DNA of 64,000 nucleotides from Glycomyces sp. TRM65418. Its GTDB lineage: Bacteria; Actinomycetota; Actinomycetes; Mycobacteriales; Micromonosporaceae. A program made the position numbers and the translations under genes. Location: positions 186,001 through 250,000 of the forward strand of contig NZ_JAJFAX010000001.1 of the NCBI RefSeq assembly GCF_019710475.1. The letters are read 5' to 3'. Below the pieces are notes generated by a model. That model was given only the letters and a program-made list of their open reading frames with translations, searched no databases and was not told the DNA's origin. Shown piece by piece: positions 52,607-61,922 of this stretch. Position 1 is the first letter of the stretch, and the number at the start of each line of letters is the position of its first letter.

Positions 52607-53499
52607 GTCCGGCTCCCCTCGACCGATTCCGAGGGCGGGCGCAGCCCGTCGCCGATGACCAGCAGCGGCGGCGGCGCGAGGCCTTCGGCCGCGAGTTCGG
52701 CGAGCACGGACCGCAGTCGCTCCCGCAGGATCGACCCCGTCCTGGCGTGGGAGTGGCGCAGCAGGATGACGCTGCGGTACCACTGGTGCTTGGCGAGTCG
52801 GCCTCGGCCGTAGGCGTGGCGCAGGTCGGCGAGCATCGCCTCGATGAGGAGGCGGTCGCGCTCGCGGCGGTTCGGCGTGGCGTTGGCGCCGGGAGGGTGG
52901 GCGTGGTGGTTCAGTTCGCTCAACCGCGCCTCGGGCACGGTGACGTCGCCGGGTCGGTCGCGGTGGCCCCACCATTTGTAGAAGTCGTACAGCGAGGGGT
53001 ACCGGCGCTGCATCACGGAGACGGCGAACGCTCCCGCCAGCGCGACCCTCGGGCCGATCTGCGCCAGCAGGGCCACGATGCCCTCCTTCTTCTGCTGCGT
53101 GAGCAGCGGCGGCGCGATGGTCTGCCTCGCGGCCGTCCTGAACGCGCGCGAATAGGCGAGCCCGTAGGTGTTGTCGATGCGTTCGGCGATCACCGCGAAA
53201 CCCACTTCGAGTCGGCGGAACCACAGGCGCGGGTAGTGCTCGCACGGCCGCTCGAGGCCGGTCTTCGCGGTGGCGAGGAGCTCGGGAAGCTCGTCGACGG
53301 TGAAGTCGGCGCAGTCGATCAGGGCGTGGGGCGCTTTGCCGTTGAGCGCGGCGGCGATGTCGGCGAGCAGGGTCTCGGGCGCCGAGGAGGGGATTTCGAC
53401 ATCGTGGAGGGTCGGTCCGACCGGCGTCGACGGCGCGGTCGGCGTGTCGAGGTGCGGCCTGATTTTCGCGAACTCGTGTTGAGCGGTCGTTGCGGACAT
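52603..53499 (-). CDS. Partner of the binding-fold protein, NTPase-like without Walker A
   Basis: The 298-residue protein has an N-terminal part (about 30-105) that resembles the strands after the P-loop in STAND/AAA-like NTPases: TLLADIAAALNGKAPHALID, CADFTVDELPELLATAKTGL and YPRLWFRRLEVGFAVIAERI. No GxxGxGK(S/T) is present. One hydrophobic segment at about 138-160 (GIVALLAQIGPRVALAGAFA) is followed by YPSLYDFYKWWGHRDRPG and a basic helical tail (LLIEAMLADLRHAYGRGRLA). AAGGGA precedes the ATG at 53499. The stop overlaps the start of the membrane receptor gene by four bases, so the two are translationally coupled and probably act together. The NTPase relation is my inference. Confidence 0.65.
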   Translation of the reverse strand: MSATTAQHEFAKIRPHLDTPTAPSTPVGPTLHDVEIPSSAPETLLADIAAALNGKAPHALIDCADFTVDELPELLATAKTGLERPCEHYPRLWFRRLEVGFAVIAERIDNTYGLAYSRAFRTAARQTIAPPLLTQQKKEGIVALLAQIGPRVALAGAFAVSVMQRRYPSLYDFYKWWGHRDRPGDVTVPEARLSELNHHAHPPGANATPNRRERDRLLIEAMLADLRHAYGRGRLAKHQWYRSVILLRHSHARTGSILRERLRSVLAELAAEGLAPPPLLVIGDGLRPPSESVEGSRT

Positions 53500-53764
53500 G
53501 CGGGTTCCCTTCGGGGTGGCCTCGGCGGGCAGGGAATCACTCGATGCGGGGTCTATCGATCTTAGACGATACGTGCACTGGTCGGGACCGGTCCCGATCG
53601 GCGTCCGTTGAGGACGCTTCGCGCGTTCGGCCTGCAGCGGTGGCGAAGTCGTCGGACGCCCGCGGCGGCGGGGCTCCGGTGGAAGGTCGGGCCTCGAACA
53701 CGACGGCGTCGAGCGGCGCGGGATCGCCGGTGCGGGTGTCGGTCCCGCGAGGCAGAATCTTCTG
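53500..53764. promoter_or_regulatory. Divergent promoter region of the receptor pair and a GNAT gene
   Basis: This 265-base region lies between divergent starts. CTATCG and CGATAC face each other around ATCTTAGA near 53552-53571, a nearly symmetric dyad that may be an operator for the coupled pair. No gene was seen here. Confidence 0.35.
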
Positions 53765-54271
53765 ATGGTCTCCGGTGATGTGCAGATCCGCCCCGCGCTT
53801 CCCGCCGAGTACGCCGCGCTCGGGGAGTTGACCGTCCGCTCGTATCTCGACGGCGGGTTCCTCCTCGGAGGGCTCGACGACCCGTACACGCCGAAGCTGC
53901 GCGACGTCGCCCACCGGGCCGCGAACGCGCTCGTGCTCGTCGCCGTCGACGGCGAGCGGCTCCTCGGCGGGGTCACGCTCGCCTTCCCCGGTAGTCCGCT
54001 CGTCGAGCTGGGCGGGCCCGGCGAGGCCGAGATCCGGATGCTCGCGGTCGATCCGGCGGCGCACGGGCGCGGGGTCGGGTCGGCGCTGGCCGCCGCGTGC
54101 GTGGAGCGGTCCCGGGCGGAGCCGGGGATCAAGCGCATCGTGCTGAGCTCGCAGACGACGATGCGCGCGGCCCACCGCGTCTACGCGCGGCTCGGGTTCG
54201 AGCGGACGCCAGCGATGGACTGGCGGCCCCTGCCGGCCGTCGAGCTGTGGGCGTTCGGGCTCGACCTCTAG
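53765..54271 (+). CDS. GNAT family N-acetyltransferase
   Basis: This 168-residue protein is a typical single-domain GNAT: VQIRPALPAEYAALGELTVR, ALVLVAVDGERLLGGVTLAF, EAEIRMLAVDPAAHGRGVGS with the acetyl-CoA loop HGRGVGS, and MRAAHRVYARLGFERTPAMD. It is cytoplasmic and its substrate is unknown. The start at 53765 has no good ribosome binding site. Its stop TAG shares the sequence CTAG with the stop of the convergent sulfotransferase gene. Confidence 0.88.
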   Translation: MVSGDVQIRPALPAEYAALGELTVRSYLDGGFLLGGLDDPYTPKLRDVAHRAANALVLVAVDGERLLGGVTLAFPGSPLVELGGPGEAEIRMLAVDPAAHGRGVGSALAAACVERSRAEPGIKRIVLSSQTTMRAAHRVYARLGFERTPAMDWRPLPAVELWAFGLDL

Positions 54272-55446
54272 AGCAGGGCGCCGAACGTGCGCTTGTAGTC
54301 GGCGAGCGCCCGGTCGACGTCGCCTTCGGTGAGGCCGTAGCGGGCGAGGTCGTAGCGGTGCCCGGTGGGACGGTCGAGGAGCGAGGCGTCGAGGGCGCGC
54401 TGCTCGGTCGGGCCCCAGGGCGCGCCGAGGCGTTCGAAGAGCTCGGGCATCCGATCGCGCGCTTCGTCGGTGAGGTGCCGGTAGGGGACGTCGAGGACGG
54501 CGTACGCGGGCATGCGCCGGCGTGCGGTGCGGGCCCGGTCGAAGCCCGTGGCGAAGAGCCCGAGCCAGGTCCGGCCGATCGCGTGCAGGTCGATCTCGCT
54601 CGTGTTCATGCTCATCGCGGTCTCGTTCATGGAGCACAGGGAGGCCAGCGCGGCGGCCGGGTCGCGGTGGGTCCACACGATCTGGGCGTCGGGGAAGGCC
54701 TGCACGAGCGCGCCGAGGTTCCACAGGTGCGCCGGGGCGCGCAGGATCCAGCGGCGGCGGGGCCGCCCGTGCTGGAGGACCTGGAGGGCCTGCTTGAGGT
54801 AGCGGTAGTCGGCGGTGTAGTCGCGTTCGAGCATCCACTGGACGTAGCCGGGCGGGTGGACGCGCACGAGGTGGCCGATGCCGTGCGGGAGGACCCAGAC
54901 GCACGCCTCGGGCTTGTCGGCGGCCATGTCGTAGACGGTCCTGAAGGTGGGGACGGCCTTGCCGATGCCTTCGACGACGCGTTCGGACCGGCGCCGGTGG
55001 TCGGCGCCCTCGAGGTCGGGGTACATGAGCTCGTGCATGAGCGGGGAGCGGTGGGGCTCGGGGGCCGCGAGGAGGCGCTGGAGCATGGTGGTGCCGGTGC
55101 GGGGGACGCCGATGACCACGATGGGGCGGCTGATCGGCTCGTCGGCGATCTCGGGTCGGAGGGCGTGGAGTTTGCGGACGCGCAGACGGCTTTCGAGGCG
55201 GTCGGTGACCTCCTGCTGGACGCCGACCCAGCCGGTGAGGGTGAGGCCCTCGACGTCGGCGTAGCCGCGCAGGAGGACGCGCATGTCCTCGATGAAGGCG
55301 TCCTCGCCGTGGGCGGTGGACTCGGTGCGGTCGACGGCCTCGCGGACGGCGCGGTCGAGGAGCCGGTCGACCTTCTTGCGGCGGCCCGCGATCGCGGGGG
55401 TGAGGACCGTGTTGACGGCCTTGACCCAGGGGGCGACGCGTTCCAT
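54268..55446 (-). CDS. Sulfotransferase family protein
   Basis: The 392-residue protein has the PAPS 5'-phosphosulfate loop PIVVIGVPRTGTTMLQRLLA at about residue 110 and the 3'-phosphate-binding region RWILRAPAHLWNLGALVQAF then DAQIVWTHRDPAAALASLCS. It belongs to the PF13469-type bacterial sulfotransferases, which transfer sulfate from PAPS to small molecules or glycans; similar genes are common in mycobacteria. AGGAG lies about seven bases before the ATG at 55446. Its acceptor is unknown. The neighbouring acyltransferase suggests a surface glycan or lipid role, but this is only suggestive. Confidence 0.88.
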   Translation of the reverse strand: MERVAPWVKAVNTVLTPAIAGRRKKVDRLLDRAVREAVDRTESTAHGEDAFIEDMRVLLRGYADVEGLTLTGWVGVQQEVTDRLESRLRVRKLHALRPEIADEPISRPIVVIGVPRTGTTMLQRLLAAPEPHRSPLMHELMYPDLEGADHRRRSERVVEGIGKAVPTFRTVYDMAADKPEACVWVLPHGIGHLVRVHPPGYVQWMLERDYTADYRYLKQALQVLQHGRPRRRWILRAPAHLWNLGALVQAFPDAQIVWTHRDPAAALASLCSMNETAMSMNTSEIDLHAIGRTWLGLFATGFDRARTARRRMPAYAVLDVPYRHLTDEARDRMPELFERLGAPWGPTEQRALDASLLDRPTGHRYDLARYGLTEGDVDRALADYKRTFGALL

Positions 55447-55542
55447 CCGACCACTCCTTTTGTCCCGCTTATGAAAACGAGGTGAGCCTACCCTCCAGTA
55501 GGAAAGCGGGCCCACCTCAGTCGGCGCGATGTGTCCCGGGGC

Positions 55543-57747
55543 CTACCGGGCGTCGACCGGTTCGGCCTCCAGCGGGATGGCCGTGGCGATCTGCGGGGCG
55601 AGTTCGGCGACGAACCGGGCCGAGAGGTGGTTGGAGTCGCGGTAGAGGAGGAGGTTGCCGATGACGACGGGGCAGGTGCCGCTGTCGACGTCGCAGACCC
55701 ACGGAATCGGGTCGACGACGGTGGCGCCGGTGTCGGCGACGGCCGCCATGGTCTGTTCACGCCGTTCGGGTTCGATGACCGAGGCGTCGAGGTCCCCGAC
55801 GCAGACGCTGGCGTCCTCGGGGTTGTCGGCGAGGCAGGTGGGAGGGTCCACGCCGAGTCGGGGGTTGTCGGCGATGTAGTAGACGGCGGCGCCGGTCTCC
55901 TGGAGGCGTTCGACCGATGCGGTCCAGCCGTCGACCCACGCTTGGGCGGGGTCGTCGGCGAGCACGTTCTTGGCGTCGAAGGCCGAGGCGACGACGATGT
56001 CCGGTTCGACCTCGTCGAGGAGGTCGAAGACGCGGTCCTTCCACTCGGGGCATTCGGTGTACTCGCGCTTGAGCTTCTCGTCGTACGCGTCGACGTCCGG
56101 GACCGAGCAGTTGGCCTTGGTCATGGCGAGGAGGCGGTACCCGGAGGCCTGGGCGAGCTGGTTGAGCGCCGGGAACCATTGGGCGGCATGGGAGTCGCCG
56201 AAGAGTACGACGGTCCGGTCACCTTCGGGATCGCCGTACCAGCAGCCGTCCTCCATGACCTCGGTGCTGTCGCGGGCGACGAGGCAGCCGTCGGATTGGA
56301 GGGCGGGCTGGTCGAGCCGGGCGTCGTCGAGGGCCGGGGTGAGGTTCGCCGGGACATTGTCCACATCGGAGGCATTGCCGAGGAGTTCCCACACGGTGGC
56401 GTCGTTGCCGGTGATCTCCGCGGCCTCCTCGTTGCCGGTGGTGGGCATCGGTTGGAGCGAGGCGAGGATCGACGCCGCGAGCGCGATGGAGACGAGCCCC
56501 CCGCCCATGGCGAGCGCGCGCGAGGGCACCTGGACCAGGGGCCGGCGGGTGCGGATCGGTTGCTCGACGAGGTGGAACGTGGCGACGGAGAGGAGGAACG
56601 CGGCGACCATGAGGAGGAGGTAGTGCCGCAGGCGCGGCGCTTCGACCCCGATGATCGTCGGCCCGATGATGATCAGCGGCCAGTGCCACAGGTAGAGGCC
56701 GTAGGAGATCTTCCCGATGTACTGCAGCGGCTCCAGGCCGAGGACGGTGGTGGCGCCGAAGCGGTGCGGGGCGCAGCCCGCCGCGATGACGAGGGCCGTG
56801 CCGGCGACCGGGAGGGCCGCGGCCGAGCCGGGGAAGGCGGTGCTCTCGTCGATGAGGAGGACCGAGGCGACGACGAGGGCGAGGCCCGCCCAGGAGGCGA
56901 GGGCGGCGAGCGCGGCCGGGAGCCGCCGGAGCCGGGCCGCGACGAGGGCGACGCCCGCGCCGGCGGCGAGTTCCCAGGCGCGCGTGTGGATCCCGAAGTA
57001 GGACCAGACGGGATCAGCCGCGGACTGCGTGACGCTCAGGGAGAAGGAGCCGATGGCGACGACCGCGAGGACGGCGGCGGTCAGCATGATGCGGCGGCGG
57101 TGGAGGTGGCCGCGGGGGGCGAACCGGCCGCCCCAGACGCGGCGCGCGGCGAACGCGATCGCCAGCAGCAGGAGCGGCCAGACGATGTAGAACTGCTCCT
57201 CGACCGCGAGGGACCAGAAGTGCTGGAGCGGCGAGGGGACGGCGTCGTCGTTGAGGTAGTCGGTGCCTTCCCGGGCGAGGCGGATGTTGACGACGTTCAG
57301 GGCCGCGGCGGCGGCGTCGGTCGCGATGTCGGGCAGCCGGGTGCGCGGGAGCCACAGCCACGAGGCGGCGAGGGTCGCGGTGAGCACGAGGGCGGCGGCC
57401 GGGAGGAGCCGCACGGCGCGGCGGGCGTAGAACCCCGCGATGGAGACGCGGCCGGTGCGGTCGATCTCGCGCAGCAGCAGCGAGGTGATGAGGAAGCCGG
57501 ATATGACGAAGAAGACGTCGACGCCGACGAAGCCGCCCTCGGAGTAGAAGAAGTGGATGTGCGCGGCGATGACGGCGCCCACGGCCACGGCTCTGAGGCC
57601 TTCGATGTCCGGACGCCAGTGGCTGGGGCGCGCACTGGCATGGTCGGACGCGGCGGACTCGGGGCGGCGCTCCGCCCGTCGTCGATGTATGCGGGCGGCG
57701 GCGTCACTGGACGTCTTCGCCGGTTCTGGCGCGTTGGTCAGACGCAT
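55543..57747 (-). CDS. Acyltransferase 3 family protein with SGNH domain (OafA/YrhL type)
   Basis: The 734-residue protein has an acyltransferase-3 membrane domain (about 45-430, ten or more helices) starting HWRPDIEGLRAVAVGAVIAA and including FVGVDVFFVISGFLITSLLL, HFWSLAVEEQFYIVWPLLLL and ISYGLYLWHWPLIIIGPTII. An outside SGNH domain (about 480-734) has VVLFGDSHAAQWFPALNQLA (Ser) and RDSNHLSARFVAEL (catalytic Asp/His). Such enzymes O-acetylate cell-surface polysaccharides, peptidoglycan or exported metabolites, moving acetyl groups across the membrane and then to the acceptor. The N-terminal 40 residues are charged and cytoplasmic. Confidence 0.93.
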   Translation of the reverse strand: MRLTNAPEPAKTSSDAAARIHRRRAERRPESAASDHASARPSHWRPDIEGLRAVAVGAVIAAHIHFFYSEGGFVGVDVFFVISGFLITSLLLREIDRTGRVSIAGFYARRAVRLLPAAALVLTATLAASWLWLPRTRLPDIATDAAAAALNVVNIRLAREGTDYLNDDAVPSPLQHFWSLAVEEQFYIVWPLLLLAIAFAARRVWGGRFAPRGHLHRRRIMLTAAVLAVVAIGSFSLSVTQSAADPVWSYFGIHTRAWELAAGAGVALVAARLRRLPAALAALASWAGLALVVASVLLIDESTAFPGSAAALPVAGTALVIAAGCAPHRFGATTVLGLEPLQYIGKISYGLYLWHWPLIIIGPTIIGVEAPRLRHYLLLMVAAFLLSVATFHLVEQPIRTRRPLVQVPSRALAMGGGLVSIALAASILASLQPMPTTGNEEAAEITGNDATVWELLGNASDVDNVPANLTPALDDARLDQPALQSDGCLVARDSTEVMEDGCWYGDPEGDRTVVLFGDSHAAQWFPALNQLAQASGYRLLAMTKANCSVPDVDAYDEKLKREYTECPEWKDRVFDLLDEVEPDIVVASAFDAKNVLADDPAQAWVDGWTASVERLQETGAAVYYIADNPRLGVDPPTCLADNPEDASVCVGDLDASVIEPERREQTMAAVADTGATVVDPIPWVCDVDSGTCPVVIGNLLLYRDSNHLSARFVAELAPQIATAIPLEAEPVDAR

Positions 57748-57940
57748 AAGGGTCGGTCTCCGAACGGTTCACCGGGCATGGACTCCCCCGCCGGGCAAGG
57801 CGGGGCTGACATGGATCGGGCGCGTATCCGGGACGAGTGCAGACCATAACATCGCCATCGCAATTGGATTTACCCGCTGCAATGCGGTGATATGCCGCTC
57901 GAACGGGAAATGGGGCGGCCGTCTCGTCAGGGCATGCGGA

Positions 57941-57971
57941 CAGGGGCGTCCCGATGACGGGACCGCCCCTG
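57941..57971 (-). terminator. Hairpin terminator after tesB
   Basis: CAGGGGCG (57941-57948) pairs with CGCCCCTG (57964-57971), and TCCCG (57949-57953) with CGGGA (57958-57962), with a one-base bulge. It lies 15 bases beyond the tesB stop. Confidence 0.75.
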
Positions 57972-57985
57972 TTCGCGCGGGGTGG

Positions 57986-58882
57986 CTAGGGGACGCCGGG
58001 GGGCTCGGGGGTCCGCCGGAGGAGGCCCTCCTGGGTCGCCGAGGCGAGGTGCGCCCCGGAGGCGTCGAAGAACCGGCCCTGGGCGAGGCCGCGCCCGTCG
58101 GCGGCGGTCGGCGAGACCGAGTCGTAGAGGATCCAGTCGTCGAAGCGGAACGGCCGGTGGAACCACAGGGCGTGGTCCAGACTCGTGCCGAGGTACCCGC
58201 CGGGGCCCCAGACCTCGCCGTGGCGGCTGAGGACCGAGTCCAGCAGCGTCAGGTCCGAGGCGTAGGTGAGCACGCACACGTGGATGAGCGGGTCGTCCGG
58301 GAGGGCCCCGTCGGCCTTCATCCACACTCGCTGGTGCTCCTGCGCCGGGCGCTCGCCCGAGGCCGAGAAGCCCGAGCCGCCCCCGGCGTAGCGCACGTCG
58401 ATCGGGCGCGGCACGCGCGCCCAGATCCCGAGCCGGTCGGGGTGGGCCTTGAGCTGCTCGCTCAGCGGCGGGATCTCCTCCGGCGCGGGCAGCCCGTTCG
58501 GGGCCGGGTCGGCGTGCTCCAAGCCCGCCTCGCCGGTGTGGAACGACGCCGACATGAAGAAGATCGTCTGCCCGCCTTGGAGGGCGACGGTGCGCCGCAC
58601 CGAGAACGATCGGCCGTCGCGGATGTTCTCGACCTGGTAGACGATCGGCTTCTTGGAGTCGCCGGGGCGCACGAAGTAGCCGTGCAGCGAGTGGACCCGC
58701 CGCTCGGCGGGGACGGTGCGCCCGGCGGCGACCAGGGCCTGGCCGGCGACCTGGCCGCCGAAGACCCGCTGGAGGCCGACTTCGGCGCGCGGCCCGCGGA
58801 ACAGGCCCTGGTCGATCTCTTCCAGGTCGAGGACGCTCAAGAGCTTGGCGACGGCGTCCTGGCCTACGAGGACCTCCCCCAT
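57986..58882 (-). CDS. tesB: Acyl-CoA thioesterase II
   Basis: The 298-residue protein is a double hot-dog thioesterase: GLQRVFGGQVAGQALVAAGR and RRVHSLHGYFVRPGDSKKPI in the first half, GYLGTSLDHALWFHRPFRFD with the catalytic Asp, and DWILYDSVSPTAADGRGLAQ then GRFFDASGAHLASATQEGLL in the second. It hydrolyses medium- and long-chain acyl-CoA in the cytoplasm. Its ATG directly follows the TAG stop of pyk with no base between, so translation is coupled. The pyk-tesB order is also found in mycobacteria. Confidence 0.93.
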   Translation of the reverse strand: MGEVLVGQDAVAKLLSVLDLEEIDQGLFRGPRAEVGLQRVFGGQVAGQALVAAGRTVPAERRVHSLHGYFVRPGDSKKPIVYQVENIRDGRSFSVRRTVALQGGQTIFFMSASFHTGEAGLEHADPAPNGLPAPEEIPPLSEQLKAHPDRLGIWARVPRPIDVRYAGGGSGFSASGERPAQEHQRVWMKADGALPDDPLIHVCVLTYASDLTLLDSVLSRHGEVWGPGGYLGTSLDHALWFHRPFRFDDWILYDSVSPTAADGRGLAQGRFFDASGAHLASATQEGLLRRTPEPPGVP

Positions 58883-60292
58883 CTACGAGCCGATCTGGTG
58901 GACCCGGACGGTGTTCGTCGAACCGGGGGTCCCCGCCGGGGTCCCCGCGACGATGACGACGAGGTCGCCCCGCTGCGCCAGGTGGTGCTCCTGCAGGGTG
59001 TGGTCGACCAGCTTGAACATCGCGTCGGTGTGGTCGACGTGCTCGACCAGGTAGGAGTCGGTGCCCCACGACAGCGCCATCTGGTTGCGGACGCTCTCGA
59101 TCGGGGTGAGGCCGTAGATCGGCCGGTCCGGCTTGAGGCGGGCCAGGCGCTTCACGGTGTCGCCGGTCTGGGTGAAGGCCACGAGCGCCACCGCGCCGAT
59201 CGCGTCGGCGATGTCGGCGGCCGCGTGGGTCACCGCGCCGGACTTGGTCTTCGGGTCGTGCAGCAGCTCCCGCAGCGGGATGGGGCCGCCCTCGGTGGTC
59301 TCCACGATCTTCGCCATGGTGCGAACGGTCCCGATCGGATACTTGCCGACCGAGGTCTCGCCCGAGAGCATCACGGCGTCGGTGCCGTCGAGGACGGCGT
59401 TGGCGACGTCGGAGACCTCGGCGCGGGTCGGCCGGGCGTTCTCGATCATCGAGTCGAGCATCTGGGTGGCGACGATGACGGGCTTCGCGTTCTCGCGGCA
59501 GAGGCGCACGATCTCCTTCTGCACGATCGGGACCTCGTCGAGGGGCATCTCGACGCCCAGGTCGCCGCGGGCGACCATGATGCCGTCGAAGGCCAGGACG
59601 ATCTCCTCGAGGCGCGCGACGGCCTCGGGCTTCTCGATCTTCGCGATGATGGGGCGGCGCACGCCGACCTCGTCCATGACCTTGTGGCCCAGGCGCGCGT
59701 CCTCGGGGCTGCGCACGAACGACATCGCGATGAGGTCCACGCCGAGGTTCAACGCGAACTTCATGTCCGAGATGTCCTTCTCGGACAGCGCCGGGACGGA
59801 GATGTTCACGTTCGGCAGCGACAGGCCCTTGTTGTTGGACACCGGGCCGCCCTCGACCACCAGGCACTCGACGTCGGTGTCGTCGGCGCTGAGGACCTCC
59901 AGCGCCAGCTTGCCGTCGTCCACCAGCAGGCGGTCGCCCTTGGTGACCTCGGCCGGCAGCTTCTTGTACGTGCAGGAGACGCGGTCGTGCGTGCCCTCGA
60001 CGTCCTCGGAGGTGATCCTGATGCGGTCGCCCGCGTCCCACTGCTCGACGCCGCTGGCGAAGGTGCCCAGGCGGATCTTGGGACCCTGCATGTCGGCGAG
60101 GATCGCGATCGGCTTCCCGGCGGCGTCGGCCGCCTCGCGGACCATCTGATAGACGGCCTCATGGTCGGATTGGACGCCGTGGCTGAAGTTCATGCGGGCG
60201 ACGTTCATGCCGGCGTCGATCAGGCCGGCCATGCGCTCGGGCGTGGCGGTGGCAGGCCCGATGGTGCAGACGATTTTTGCTCTACGAGTCAC
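58883..60292 (-). CDS. pyk: Pyruvate kinase
   Basis: This 469-residue enzyme carries all pyruvate kinase motifs: AKIVCTIGPATATPERMAGL, VARMNFSHGVQSDHEAVYQM, ILADMQGPKIRLGTFASGVE, IIAKIEKPEAVARLEEIVLA with the active-site Lys, IMVARGDLGVEMPLDEVPIV and VIVATQMLDSMIENARPTRA. The C-terminal regulatory domain is present (ALVAFTQTGDTVKRLARLKP). It makes pyruvate and ATP from phosphoenolpyruvate and ADP in glycolysis. It starts with GTG at 60292, and TATAAG ends eight bases upstream, so it is probably leaderless. It forms an operon with tesB. Confidence 0.96.
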   Translation of the reverse strand: MTRRAKIVCTIGPATATPERMAGLIDAGMNVARMNFSHGVQSDHEAVYQMVREAADAAGKPIAILADMQGPKIRLGTFASGVEQWDAGDRIRITSEDVEGTHDRVSCTYKKLPAEVTKGDRLLVDDGKLALEVLSADDTDVECLVVEGGPVSNNKGLSLPNVNISVPALSEKDISDMKFALNLGVDLIAMSFVRSPEDARLGHKVMDEVGVRRPIIAKIEKPEAVARLEEIVLAFDGIMVARGDLGVEMPLDEVPIVQKEIVRLCRENAKPVIVATQMLDSMIENARPTRAEVSDVANAVLDGTDAVMLSGETSVGKYPIGTVRTMAKIVETTEGGPIPLRELLHDPKTKSGAVTHAAADIADAIGAVALVAFTQTGDTVKRLARLKPDRPIYGLTPIESVRNQMALSWGTDSYLVEHVDHTDAMFKLVDHTLQEHHLAQRGDLVVIVAGTPAGTPGSTNTVRVHQIGS

Positions 60293-60300
60293 CCTGCGAG

Positions 60301-60306
60301 CTTATA
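60301..60306 (-). promoter_or_regulatory. -10 element of pyk
   Basis: On the minus strand TATAAG ends eight bases before the GTG start. No Shine-Dalgarno sequence is present. Confidence 0.55.
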
Positions 60307-60397
60307 TCGGACGCTCACTCGCACTCAGGGGGTCACCGCAGTTGAGAGGTGGAATTCACCGGCCCGGAAAAGGCACTGGGGAATGCGAAAGAAAGGC

Positions 60398-60444
60398 AGG
60401 CGGAATTGAGCCCGATGCCATATCCATAGGGCTCAATTCCGCCT
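60398..60444 (-). terminator. Hairpin terminator after gltD
   Basis: Arms at 60398-60413 and 60429-60444 are complementary over 16 bases around a 15-base loop. It lies nine bases beyond the gltD stop on the minus strand and separates gltBD from pyk-tesB. Confidence 0.85.
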
Positions 60445-60452
60445 ATCGCACT

Positions 60453-61922
60453 TCATGCGGCGAGCGGCTGTGCGCTCGCGTCGACCGGCGAGGGGAGCGC
60501 GGTCTGCCCGCCGAGGAACTGGTGCGCGGCCGCCGCGGCGGCGCGGCCCTCGGCGATCGCCCACACGATGAGCGAGGCGCCGCGGTGGGCGTCGCCCGCG
60601 ACGAACACGCCCGGCGCCTCCGTCTGCCAGTCCTCGCCGCAGTCGATGACGTTGCGGCGGCTCCGCTCGATCCCGAACTGCCGCAGCAGCGGCTGGTCCT
60701 CGGTGCCGGCGAAGCCGATCGCCAGCAGGACGAGGTCCGCCGGGACGATCTGCTCGGTGCCCGGCACCGGGATGATGTCGCGCCGGCCCTGGGACTTGTC
60801 GACCCGGACCTCGCTGAAGCGCATCTGGCGCACGTGCCCGTGCTCGTCGCCGATGAACTCGGCGGCGGCCGAGGCGTAGTTGCGCTCCCCGCCCTCTTCG
60901 TGGGCCGGGTAGTTGCGGACGATGACCGGCCAGGTCGGCCACGGGTCGCGACCGGGGTCGCGGGACTCGGGCGGGGTCGGGTACAGGTCGAGCTGGCGGA
61001 CCGAGGCCGCGCCCTGCCGGTGGGCCACGCCCAGGCAGTCCGCGCCGGTGTCGCCGCCGCCGATGATGACCACGTGCTTGTCCTTGGCGTCGATCGGCGC
61101 GAACGGGGCCTTGCCCGCCACGACCTGGTTGGCGCCCACGAGGTGCTCCATCGCCTGGTGGATCCCGGCGAGTTCGCGCCCGGGCTGCTCGGTCTCGCGG
61201 CCTTCGAGCGCGCCCACGGCCAGGATCACCGCGTCGTGGCGCTCGCGCAGGTCTTCGGCGGAGAGGTCGAAGCCGACGTTCACGTTGCACGCGAACTCGA
61301 CGCCCTCGGCCTCCATCTGGGCGACGCGCCGGTCGATGTGGTGCTTCTCCAGCTTGAAGTCCGGGATGCCGTAGCGCAGCAGGCCGCCGGGGGCGTCGTC
61401 GCGCTCGTACACGGTGACCGCGTGGCCCGCGCGGGCCAGCTGCTGCGCCGCCGCCAGGCCCGCCGGGCCCGAGCCGACCACGCCGACGGACTTGCCGCTC
61501 GAGTGATCGGCCGGGCGCGGCGCGACGTTCGCGTCCTCGAAGGCCCGGTCGATGATCTCGACCTCGATGTTCTTGATGGTCACCGGGTCGTCCCCGATGC
61601 CGAGCACGCACGCCGCCTCGCACGGGGCCGGGCACAGCCGCCCCGTGAACTCCGGGAAGTTGTTCGTCGCGTGCAGCTGCTCGATCGCCGCGCCCCACCG
61701 GCCCGTGCGGGCCAGGTCGTTCCACTCGGGGATCCGGTTGCCCAGCGGGCAGCCGTTGTGGCAGAACGGGATGCCGCAGTCCATGCAGCGCGAGGCCTGC
61801 GCGGTGATGAGCTCCTGGCTCGCGCGGGTGTAGACCTCGCGGTTGTCGAGGATGCGCACCGGGACGGGGCGCTTCTTCGGGACCTCGCGGCGGTGCTCGA
61901 GGAATCCGCTCGGGTCAGGCAT
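60453..61922 (-). CDS. gltD: Glutamate synthase small subunit
   Basis: The 489-residue subunit has the N-terminal iron-sulfur cysteines ([20 protein letters not shown] and [13 protein letters not shown]), an FAD-binding motif [20 protein letters not shown], and an NADPH-binding motif [20 protein letters not shown] with [16 protein letters not shown] and [20 protein letters not shown] near the C-terminus. It passes electrons from NADPH to the large subunit, which makes glutamate from glutamine and 2-oxoglutarate. Its ATG overlaps the gltB stop by eight bases, so the two are coupled and co-regulated. Confidence 0.96.
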   Translation of the reverse strand: MPDPSGFLEHRREVPKKRPVPVRILDNREVYTRASQELITAQASRCMDCGIPFCHNGCPLGNRIPEWNDLARTGRWGAAIEQLHATNNFPEFTGRLCPAPCEAACVLGIGDDPVTIKNIEVEIIDRAFEDANVAPRPADHSSGKSVGVVGSGPAGLAAAQQLARAGHAVTVYERDDAPGGLLRYGIPDFKLEKHHIDRRVAQMEAEGVEFACNVNVGFDLSAEDLRERHDAVILAVGALEGRETEQPGRELAGIHQAMEHLVGANQVVAGKAPFAPIDAKDKHVVIIGGGDTGADCLGVAHRQGAASVRQLDLYPTPPESRDPGRDPWPTWPVIVRNYPAHEEGGERNYASAAAEFIGDEHGHVRQMRFSEVRVDKSQGRRDIIPVPGTEQIVPADLVLLAIGFAGTEDQPLLRQFGIERSRRNVIDCGEDWQTEAPGVFVAGDAHRGASLIVWAIAEGRAAAAAAHQFLGGQTALPSPVDASAQPLAA

